64,000 bases of DNA from Treponema_I sp045616125. GTDB lineage: Bacteria; Spirochaetota; Spirochaetia; Treponematales; Treponemataceae. The stretch lies in assembly GCA_045616125.1 (NCBI GenBank), contig JAZLGC010000055.1, positions 5,095 through 69,094 of the forward strand, read 5' to 3'. Within the stretch, counting starts at the first letter, position 1, and the number at the start of each line of letters is the position of its first letter. Below are positions 51,451-58,288 of this stretch, in pieces. Position numbers and translations under genes: made by a program. Under the pieces are notes generated by a model, which worked only from the letters and a program-made list of their open reading frames with translations, did no database searches and had not been told where the DNA came from.

Positions 51451-52161
51451 ATGGATAAAATTAAATCATTTTTTATAACGTATAAATCAGATTTTATTGG
51501 CATTCTGTGGATGTGCTTCGGTTGTTTTGCCTTTGGCCAGATTCTGATTGCAATTATTGCCGGCCTGGATGAAAATCCTACCTCAATTCCTATCGGTACC
51601 ATCATTATGGGAATTGGATCTTTTGGTCTTTTACTTTTATGGGGTGGTATGAGTCTTGCTTCAAAGTTCAATCTGCAGCTGTCCATGGGTGAAACCAGAA
51701 AATCAATTCTTTTCCAGTACATGGTGTACCTGTTGATTTCTGTAGTAGTAATCTGGGGATTAAATCTGGTTTCACTGCAGCTTGAAAAAGTAATTCACCT
51801 GAATATTTTGAAATTACAACCGGAAGGACCCAAGATGTATCAGGTTATAAACGATATGTTTGTTGGATTAGGTAGAGTATATCTTGTTGCAGCTGGTTTA
51901 TCGGTTCTGATTGGCGCAGCCAATCTGCGATGGGGCAGGGTTGTATTCTGGATCTTCTATTTTGTATTCATCATTCTGTGTCAGGTTCCTAATTTCATCA
52001 ACATGAAGGTGAAGGGAGAGGCCCGCGTTGAACTGTACGATGGATTTACACAGTTCATGCTGAACGGTAATCTGATCCAGTGGATTGTATGCATTGCCAT
52101 TGCACTTGTCTGCTTGTGCTGCAGTTGGCTGATGCTGAAAAAGCAGCGGTGTACCCTGTAA
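51451..52161 (+). CDS. Putative ABC exporter membrane subunit
   Basis: The 236-residue protein has six predicted membrane segments, a longer outward loop (about 110-140) and the SMGETRKSIL loop shared with its upstream neighbour. The start at 51451 follows GGAG; a start at 51439 is less suitable. With the YtrB-like ATPase and the other membrane protein it would form a heteromeric exporter. Confidence 0.75.
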   Translation: MDKIKSFFITYKSDFIGILWMCFGCFAFGQILIAIIAGLDENPTSIPIGTIIMGIGSFGLLLLWGGMSLASKFNLQLSMGETRKSILFQYMVYLLISVVVIWGLNLVSLQLEKVIHLNILKLQPEGPKMYQVINDMFVGLGRVYLVAAGLSVLIGAANLRWGRVVFWIFYFVFIILCQVPNFINMKVKGEARVELYDGFTQFMLNGNLIQWIVCIAIALVCLCCSWLMLKKQRCTL

Positions 52162-52197
52162 CACGGATAGCTGATACCATTTTTTACCCCGTGTGTG

Positions 52198-52235
52198 TTG
52201 AACTTTATGCATAAAAATGCTATAAAAATGCATAA
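52198..52235 (+). promoter_or_regulatory. dapA promoter with flanking inverted repeat
   Basis: TTGAAC (52198-52203) and TATAAA (52221-52226) are 17 bp apart. TTATGCAT (52205-52212) and ATGCATAA (52228-52235) are perfect inverted arms that bracket the -10 element, a repressor-operator arrangement. Confidence 0.65.
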
Positions 52236-52301
52236 ACTTACGAAATAAAGTACGACGGGGTGCTGATGCAACAGAACTTCGTCGTCAAAGAAGGTTCTTT
52301 T

Positions 52302-53225
52302 ATGGCTAAGTTACAAGGCGCATTTACCGCATTAGTAACCCCAATGTTTGCAGACGGTTCAGTAGATTATGAAGGCTGGACCAGGTTAATCCGTACACAG
52401 CTTGAAGCCGGCATTTCCGGTCTTGTTCCACTGGGTACTACCGGCGAAACTCCCTGTCTTGATGAAGTAGAAGAAGAAGTTCGCCTCATTGAAATTGTAG
52501 TATCAGAAGTAAAAGCATACGAAGAAAAACTCAAACAGGCCGGAACCCCACGTGACATTCCGATCATTCTGGGTACCGGCTCCAACTGTACCAAAGATGC
52601 TGTTAAATATGCCCAGCGTGCAAAAGACATGGGTGCAGATTACGCTCTTGTTGTTACTCCATATTACAATAAACCAAGTGATGAAGGTATTTTCCGTCAC
52701 TTTGAAGCTGTTTCAAAAGTTGGTATCCCGATTATCGTTTACAACATTCAGGGCCGTACCGGAAAAAACATTCCTACTGATCTGCTTTGCCGCATCTGCG
52801 AACTGCCCAATATTGCCGGCGTTAAGGAAGCCAGTGGCAGCATCAGCCAGATGATGGAAGTTATTGCCCGCATCAGCCGGGTAAAACCTGATTTCTCCGT
52901 TCTTTGCGGTGATGATGGCCTTACCCTGCCACTGATTGCAGCCGGCGGTGACGGTGTCGTATCTGTTGTATCAAACCTGGCTCCTGCCCTGATTACCGAA
53001 ATGGTAACTGCAGCCCTTAACGGAGACCTGAAGAAAGCACAGGATATTCACTACCGTCTGCTGCCATTCTTTAAGGCTGCCTTTGTTGATGGTAACCCAA
53101 CCAGCATCAAGTATGCCATGAATGTAAAAGGTCTTCCTGCAGGTGGCGTTCGTCTGCCACTGGTTGAGGTTCACGATAAAGCCAAAAAAGTTATTGAAGA
53201 CGCCTTGAAAGAGTGCGGTCTCTAA
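52302..53225 (+). CDS. dapA: 4-hydroxy-tetrahydrodipicolinate synthase
   Basis: DapA condenses pyruvate with aspartate semialdehyde, the first committed step to lysine and diaminopimelate. The 307-residue barrel has GTTGETPCLD (substrate-binding Thr pair), VVTPYYNKPSDEG (catalytic Tyr), Arg152 in GRTG and the Schiff-base Lys175 in AGVKEASG. The ATG at 52302 follows AAGAAGG; the frame from 52260 begins in the leader. Asd, which supplies its substrate, is encoded 43 nt downstream. Confidence 0.95.
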   Translation: MAKLQGAFTALVTPMFADGSVDYEGWTRLIRTQLEAGISGLVPLGTTGETPCLDEVEEEVRLIEIVVSEVKAYEEKLKQAGTPRDIPIILGTGSNCTKDAVKYAQRAKDMGADYALVVTPYYNKPSDEGIFRHFEAVSKVGIPIIVYNIQGRTGKNIPTDLLCRICELPNIAGVKEASGSISQMMEVIARISRVKPDFSVLCGDDGLTLPLIAAGGDGVVSVVSNLAPALITEMVTAALNGDLKKAQDIHYRLLPFFKAAFVDGNPTSIKYAMNVKGLPAGGVRLPLVEVHDKAKKVIEDALKECGL

Positions 53226-53268
53226 TATATCTTTACTGAAAATAATTTTTATCTGATGGAGAAGTGAC

Positions 53269-54378
53269 ATGTCAGAAAAAATCAAAGTTGGTGTATTAGG
53301 CGCAACCGGTATGGTTGGTCAGCGTTACATTGCAAACCTGGAAAATCACCCATGGTTTGAAGTTACTTATGTTGCAGCAAGTCCACGCAGCGCTGGAAAA
53401 GCATATAAAGATGCTGTTGAAAACCGCTGGCTGATTGGTGCAAATATTCCTGCAGGTGTTGCAGACCTTATCGTAGCTGATGCTAATGATGTAAATGCAG
53501 CAGTTGGTAAATGTAAGTTTGTATTCAGTGCTCTTGAAATGGACAAAGATGCTATCAAAGCTCTGGAAGCTGCCTATGCTGAAAAGGGAATTCCTGTAGT
53601 ATCTAACGCCAGTGCAAACCGCTGGACTGACGATGTTCCAATGCTGATTCCTGAAATCAACCCACAGCACACTGATGTTATCGCTCTCCAGCAGAAACAT
53701 CATGGCTGGGACAAAGGTTTCGTAGCCGTAAAACCAAACTGCTCACTGCAGTCTTACATGGCTCCTATCTTTGCTCTGCAGCAGGCCGGTTATCCTATCA
53801 AACGGATGATTGTAACCACCATGCAGGCTGTTTCTGGCGCCGGTTACCCAGGTGTTTCTTCATTTGACATGATTGATAACGTTGTTCCATACATTGGCGG
53901 CGAAGAAGAAAAAACTGAAAAAGAATGCCTTAAGATTCTGGGATGCGTAGATACCGAAACCGGTACCATTAAAAACGCAGCAGGTCCTCTGGTAGCTGCT
54001 CACTGTAACCGTGTTCCGGTTATTGACGGCCACACTGCCTGTGTATCTCTGGAATTTGATCTCCCTGAAGATAAAAAACCTTCTCTTGAAGAAATTGAAA
54101 AGGTATGGACCTCTTTCCGTGGTGTTCCACAGGAACTTGACCTGCCTAATGCTCCGGTACATCCAATTATCGTACGTCACGAAGCTAACCGACCTCAGCC
54201 ACGCCGCGACCGCGAAGCTGACAAGGGTATGGCTGTAACCATCGGACGCCTCCGAAAATGTCCGGTATTCGATATCCGCTTTGTTGCATTAAGTCACAAC
54301 ACCAAACGCGGTGCCGCCCTCGGTGGTATCCTGAATGCTGAACTCCTCAAAGCAAAAGGTTTTTTCGATAATCTGTAA
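53269..54378 (+). CDS. asd: Aspartate-semialdehyde dehydrogenase
   Basis: Asd reduces aspartyl phosphate to aspartate semialdehyde with NADPH. The 369-residue protein has the nucleotide-binding GATGMVGQ (11-18), catalytic Cys158 in VKPNCSLQ, SGAGYPGVSS and the later HEANRPQPRRD and HCNRVPVIDGH substrate residues. This sequence type is the archaeal/fungal-like branch rather than the E. coli branch. GGAG precedes the ATG. Its last codons are duplicated downstream of the stop (see the direct repeat entry). Confidence 0.94.
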   Translation: MSEKIKVGVLGATGMVGQRYIANLENHPWFEVTYVAASPRSAGKAYKDAVENRWLIGANIPAGVADLIVADANDVNAAVGKCKFVFSALEMDKDAIKALEAAYAEKGIPVVSNASANRWTDDVPMLIPEINPQHTDVIALQQKHHGWDKGFVAVKPNCSLQSYMAPIFALQQAGYPIKRMIVTTMQAVSGAGYPGVSSFDMIDNVVPYIGGEEEKTEKECLKILGCVDTETGTIKNAAGPLVAAHCNRVPVIDGHTACVSLEFDLPEDKKPSLEEIEKVWTSFRGVPQELDLPNAPVHPIIVRHEANRPQPRRDREADKGMAVTIGRLRKCPVFDIRFVALSHNTKRGAALGGILNAELLKAKGFFDNL

Positions 54379-54464
54379 GAGAGTTACGAGTCCGCGGGTT
54401 TTGCTCTGCAAAACCCGGTAAGTACGGCGAAGCCGTACGACGGTTTTTTTGATAATCTGTAAGA
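54358..54464. repeat. 23-nt direct repeat of the asd 3' end flanking hairpins
   Basis: The 23 nt at 54358-54380 (GG, six T, C, GATAATCTGTAAGA), which include the asd stop, recur at 54442-54464 with one mismatch. The 61 nt between them contain two hairpins. This looks like a duplication made when a hairpin element inserted. Confidence 0.75.
54395..54450 (+). terminator. Double hairpin terminator after asd
   Basis: CGGGTTTTGC (54395-54404) pairs with GCAAAACCCG (54408-54417); GTACGGC (54422-54428) pairs with GCCGTAC (54432-54438), followed by GACGG and seven T residues. Confidence 0.75.
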
Positions 54465-54474
54465 TTAATTGAAC

Positions 54475-54512
54475 AAAAAAAATGGTTCACCGTATGGTGA
54501 GCCATTTTTTTT
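54475..54512. terminator. Bidirectional terminator
   Basis: TGGTTCACC (54483-54491) pairs with GGTGAGCCA (54496-54504, one G-U pair), with an A-run before and a T-run after. It serves asd on the plus strand and the amino-acid transporter operon on the minus strand. Confidence 0.85.
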
Positions 54513-54524
54513 ACCCTGCAGACC

Positions 54525-55322
54525 TTACTTACTCAAATCAGTTCCAAAATATTTCATTGAAATACGTCCGATGGTACCGTCGTCTTTCAGTTCTTTTATA
54601 GCCTTATCAACGGCAGCCTTAAAGCTTGCGTTTTCGGCTCCTTTACGTACAGGAATAACAACGTTTGATGCATCAGGGGTCAGCTGTACAACAGTCAGTT
54701 GTGCTTCCGGGTGAACACTCATGTAATCATAAAACGAAACATCGGCATTCAAGGTTGCATCTGCACGGCCACTCAGAACCATTTCGAGTGTCTGTTCCAG
54801 AGAATCTACACCCAGAACTTTTGCACCGTACTGTTCGGCAAGTTCCATGTACGTACTGCCAATTGAGTTGGTGGTTGTCATACCTTTAAGATCTTCAAAT
54901 TTCTTGATTCTTTCATCACCAGTACGAACAATCAGCGCTGTATGAATATAGGCATAAGGCTCTGTGAAATCATATTTTTCTGCACGTTCTGCAGTATATT
55001 CAACACCGTTTACGATAATGTCATAGCGTTTTGCATCAAGTCCTGCAAAAAGGCCATCCCATTCGCCTTCTGCAAATTCAGCTTTTACGCCAAGTTTTGC
55101 AGCAATAGCATCTGCAACTTCTTTATCAAATCCTACCAAATCACCTTTTTCATCATGGAAGGTCCATGGTGCCCAGGTTCCTTCCTGTGCAACAACCAGT
55201 TTTCCTTTCTGCTGCACTGAACTCAGAAAGTCTCCACTGTCAGCTTTCTTGCTGCATCCGGTTAACGCAACCAGAGCAGCAAAAACTACAACAGCAGCTT
55301 TCAGCATGTTTTTCTTCTGCAT
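54525..55322 (-). CDS. Polar amino-acid ABC transporter binding lipoprotein
   Basis: The 265-residue lipoprotein (lipobox ALTGC, Cys23) is an SBP_bac_3 family protein. Characteristic pieces are GTWAPWTFHDEKGDLVGFDKEVADAIA, GLDAKRYDIIVNGVEYTAERAEKYDFTEPY and a C-terminal KELKDDGTIGRISMKYFG. It binds a polar amino acid, perhaps cystine or glutamine, and hands it to the permease encoded upstream. It is the last gene of a three-gene operon. Confidence 0.92.
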   Translation of the reverse strand: MQKKNMLKAAVVVFAALVALTGCSKKADSGDFLSSVQQKGKLVVAQEGTWAPWTFHDEKGDLVGFDKEVADAIAAKLGVKAEFAEGEWDGLFAGLDAKRYDIIVNGVEYTAERAEKYDFTEPYAYIHTALIVRTGDERIKKFEDLKGMTTTNSIGSTYMELAEQYGAKVLGVDSLEQTLEMVLSGRADATLNADVSFYDYMSVHPEAQLTVVQLTPDASNVVIPVRKGAENASFKAAVDKAIKELKDDGTIGRISMKYFGTDLSK

Positions 55323-55351
55323 ATCTTCTTCTCCTTGAAAGAATTACTACT

Positions 55352-56092
55352 TCAATACCCTTGAATAAAAGCTTTTGTACGCTCTTCTTTCGGGTTTTCA
55401 AAAATATCACTGGGAGATCCCTGTTCCACAATGACACCTTTTTCCATAAATATTATGCGGCTTGAAATATTTCTGGCAAATGCCATTTCATGAGTTACTA
55501 CCATCATGGTCATGCCATCTTCAGCCAGTTTTTTAATAACATCCAGTACTTCACCGGTCAGTTCCGGATCCAATGCACTGGTTGGTTCGTCAAAATAGAT
55601 AATGTCTGGTTCGGTAACAATGGCTCGTGCAATAGCAACGCGTTGTTGCTGACCGCCAGAAAGCTGGTACGGGTAATAACCGGCAAACTGTTCCAGATTT
55701 ACTTTCCGTAAAGCAGCCAATGCCCGTTCTTTTGCTTCTGTTTTGTGTACTTTTCGGGCTACCGTCAGCGGTATCATGACATTTTCAAGCGCTGTTTTAT
55801 TCTGCCACAGGTTATAGTTCTGAAATACAAACGCGGTCTTCAGCCTAAGTGTATGCATGGTTTTTCCATCAAGGGATGCCAGATTAACTGGTGTTCCTTC
55901 AAAATCCATGGTTCCGCTTGAAGCCGTTTCCAGAAAATTCATAATGCGCAGAAAGGTAGTTTTTCCACTGCCGCTTGGTCCGATTAAGGTTACGACATCA
56001 CCTTTAGAAATCGATACATCAATACCTTTCAGTACTTCAAGATTTCCAAAGTGCTTTTTTATGCCGGTTACAGAAATCATGGTATCGTTCAT
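55352..56092 (-). CDS. Polar amino-acid ABC transporter ATPase, GlnQ-like
   Basis: The 246-residue ATPase has Walker A GPSGSGKTT, Q-loop FQNYNLWQNKT, signature LSGGQQQRVAIARA, Walker B IIYFDEPTSALDPE and switch His in VVTHEMAFAR, all typical of the GlnQ/HisP class. Its ATG overlaps the permease stop by 4 nt. Confidence 0.94.
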   Translation of the reverse strand: MNDTMISVTGIKKHFGNLEVLKGIDVSISKGDVVTLIGPSGSGKTTFLRIMNFLETASSGTMDFEGTPVNLASLDGKTMHTLRLKTAFVFQNYNLWQNKTALENVMIPLTVARKVHKTEAKERALAALRKVNLEQFAGYYPYQLSGGQQQRVAIARAIVTEPDIIYFDEPTSALDPELTGEVLDVIKKLAEDGMTMMVVTHEMAFARNISSRIIFMEKGVIVEQGSPSDIFENPKEERTKAFIQGY

Positions 56093-56766
56093 GCTTTTAC
56101 CTCCCGGCTTGTAACATCAAGCTTCTTTTCTCCGTAATGCTGCAGTCTGGTAAGCACCGTAGAGAACAACAGATAAATAAGGGCAACTTCAATATACAGG
56201 GCAAGTGGTTCATAGGTACGGGCTACAATGCGTTGGGTTGCCATGAACATTTCTGCAACAGTGATGTTTGCTGCAAGGGATGTATCTTTTACCATGCTGA
56301 TAAGGCTGTTTGATAGGGCAGGAAATGCAGTTCTGAATGCCTGTGGCAGAACAATATGCCACATAATCTGGACATAGGTCAGTCCGCTGGTAAAGCCCGC
56401 TTCTATCTGGCCTTTTGAAACACTTTCCAGACTTCCGCGGAGCGTTTCTGCACAGTAAGCACCTTCATTGATGCTGAAAACCAGAATGGCACAGGGGAAT
56501 GGATCTATCATGATTCCTAAAGAAGGTAGCCCAAAGAACATAACGTACAGCTGTACCAGAAGGGGAGTGCCCCGGATAATCCAGATATAGAAACGGCAGA
56601 TTTGTGACAGAACCGGCACTTTTGAATGCATTATAAGAGCCACAGTTACAGCAATAATCATGGCAAATGCAAATGAAATAACTGTTAACGGAAAGGTAAC
56701 CAGAAGGCCCGGCACCAGAATTTTTGTAAAAGAAGTAAGTAAAATACTAATTAATCGTTCTGACAT
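56089..56766 (-). CDS. Polar amino-acid ABC transporter permease
   Basis: The 225-residue HisM/GlnP-type permease has about five membrane segments, the YIWIIRGTPLLVQLYVMFFGLP motif and the coupling loop GSLESVSKGQIEAGFTSGLTYVQIMWHIVLPQA. It is the first gene of the operon with the ATPase and binding lipoprotein. A single permease gene suggests a homodimeric channel. Confidence 0.93.
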   Translation of the reverse strand: MSERLISILLTSFTKILVPGLLVTFPLTVISFAFAMIIAVTVALIMHSKVPVLSQICRFYIWIIRGTPLLVQLYVMFFGLPSLGIMIDPFPCAILVFSINEGAYCAETLRGSLESVSKGQIEAGFTSGLTYVQIMWHIVLPQAFRTAFPALSNSLISMVKDTSLAANITVAEMFMATQRIVARTYEPLALYIEVALIYLLFSTVLTRLQHYGEKKLDVTSREVKA

Positions 56767-56809
56767 AAAGCCTTCTAAATATACTCACAAGTATCGATGG
56801 AAGACAATG

Positions 56810-56840
56810 AAAAAATTGTTATCCGGGCCGTCTGACGGAT
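56810..56840 (-). terminator. Possible terminator of the diguanylate cyclase gene
   Basis: ATCCG (56821-56825) and CGGAT (56836-56840) enclose a CCGTC/GACGG core; on the minus strand a T-run follows after a few bases. The stem is short. Confidence 0.4.
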
Positions 56841-56859
56841 TTTTGACTGTGATATCCGG

Positions 56860-58032
56860 TCAATCCTGTTCTTCAACAGCAGGTTCGTGGGGACCAAGGG
56901 ACAATTCTGCTTTGTCAAGCAAACCAGGTCTGAATACCGTAACCTGGTTACGTCCGTTTTCTTTGCTGTGGTACAGGGCACGGTCAGAGCGTTCCGTGAT
57001 GTATGTCGGCGTCAGATTGGGAATATCAGTGATGATAAATACACCAAGACTGATGGTAACCTTAAGAATTTCATCGCCTTCCTGAACTTCCATTTTTTCA
57101 ACTTCCCGACGTATCCTGTCAGCCACATCTTTTACAGACTCATACTGGCATTCAGAAAGCAGAATGGCAAATTCTTCACCGCCAAAGCGGCATACACAAT
57201 CATCCTCTCTCACCATACGTCTCAGGTTGCGTGCCAGTTCAATCAAAACTTTGTCGCCAGCCAGATGCCCGTAACTGTCATTGAACCACTTAAAGTGGTC
57301 AATATCAATCATGATCATGGCACTTATGCGGTTGTACCGGTGTGCTGCGTTAATGGCACTTTCCATACGGTGTACAAAATAATCGTAGGTGAAAAGCCCT
57401 GTTTTAGGGTCAGTGATTGACGATTCGTAATGCAGTCCGTTTTGCAGTGTAATTGCAAGAATAGAGAAAATCCGGTGCAGATAGGCGTAATCAGATTCAG
57501 TGTAATTGTCACCAAGAATTTTGTCGCTTAATCCAATGATTCCGTAAACACCACCGATACCTGCCAGAGGAAATATATGCTTAAGATTCAGGTCAAGAAG
57601 ATCTTCGCTTAAGTGTTCGGATAATTCACCCTGGATAATGTCAAAGGAGTAATGTCCCAGAGCATTCATTTCGTCATATGAAAAATCATCAAAATAGCGA
57701 ATCAGTGCGTTTACGCTGTTTTCTTCAAACTGGCCGTCAAGGCGCTCAACCCCTTTGAAGTAGTACTGACGTACTCGATTTTTACGTGGTGGGTGAACAA
57801 AAACCAGCGTACTGCTGGGAATGAATTTTTCAATAATTTGTCCGACAACAAAATCCAGCATATCATCGGCATCGGTGTAGGAGAGAAGCTGGGAAATGTC
57901 AGAAATAGTTTCAACAAGAAACTGATTTGCGTTTTCAAGAAGGCGGTATTTTGCAGAAAGCTCACTGAGCTGAGCCAGCATTGAGGATCCACCGTTGTTA
58001 TACTGATTCAAAAAATCTGAAGATACTTCCAT
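56860..58032 (-). CDS. GGDEF-domain diguanylate cyclase
   Basis: The 390-residue cytoplasmic protein makes c-di-GMP. The C-terminal GGDEF domain (about 215-370) has the intact active site RFGGEEFAILLSE and the inhibitory I-site REDD five residues before it, so product feedback is likely. The N-terminal ~200 residues, after a short coiled coil, resemble a GAF-type sensor (FPLAGIGGVYGIIGLSD). No membrane segment is seen. The ATG lies 9 nt after a TATACT hexamer, suggesting an almost leaderless message. Confidence 0.9.
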   Translation of the reverse strand: MEVSSDFLNQYNNGGSSMLAQLSELSAKYRLLENANQFLVETISDISQLLSYTDADDMLDFVVGQIIEKFIPSSTLVFVHPPRKNRVRQYYFKGVERLDGQFEENSVNALIRYFDDFSYDEMNALGHYSFDIIQGELSEHLSEDLLDLNLKHIFPLAGIGGVYGIIGLSDKILGDNYTESDYAYLHRIFSILAITLQNGLHYESSITDPKTGLFTYDYFVHRMESAINAAHRYNRISAMIMIDIDHFKWFNDSYGHLAGDKVLIELARNLRRMVREDDCVCRFGGEEFAILLSECQYESVKDVADRIRREVEKMEVQEGDEILKVTISLGVFIITDIPNLTPTYITERSDRALYHSKENGRNQVTVFRPGLLDKAELSLGPHEPAVEEQD

Positions 58033-58041
58033 ACGGAATAA

Positions 58042-58047
58042 AGTATA
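58042..58047 (-). promoter_or_regulatory. -10 element of the diguanylate cyclase gene
   Basis: TATACT on the minus strand (58047-58042) ends 9 nt before the ATG at 58032; there is no Shine-Dalgarno site. Confidence 0.4.
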
Positions 58048-58216
58048 ACCCAGAGACGCCGAATCAGACGGAAATATTTACGTAAATACTGTTTTTATTA
58101 CTGAAATCTTTCTGATAAAGTGTTTCTTTAATCCGACTGAAACCATTTTATTCTTATTGTAGTTTGCAGCTAAAATTGATACTATTGTATCTATATTTTT
58201 ATTCATCCGGCCTAAT

Positions 58217-58266
58217 CCTGTTCAAGAATGCGGTGCATGTGTATTTGCGTTTTTACACACAACAGG
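58217..58266 (+). repeat. Hairpin in the valS leader region
   Basis: CCTGTT (58217-58222) pairs with AACAGG (58261-58266) and TGTGTA (58238-58243) with TACACA (58254-58259), giving a stem with one large left-hand bulge. It lies 22 nt upstream of the valS ATG. No T-box specifier loop or anti-terminator sequence was recognised. Confidence 0.45.
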
Positions 58267-58288
58267 AACGGTCAAAAGAGGTTTTATT

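Noticed and set aside
52162..52301. Lysine riboswitch upstream of dapA
   Set aside because: The leader from the predicted start is only about 70 nt, and none of the five-helix lysine riboswitch features is present.
58033..58288. T-box leader upstream of valS
   Set aside because: No specifier loop, T-box sequence or terminator/antiterminator pair was found; only one bulged hairpin is visible.
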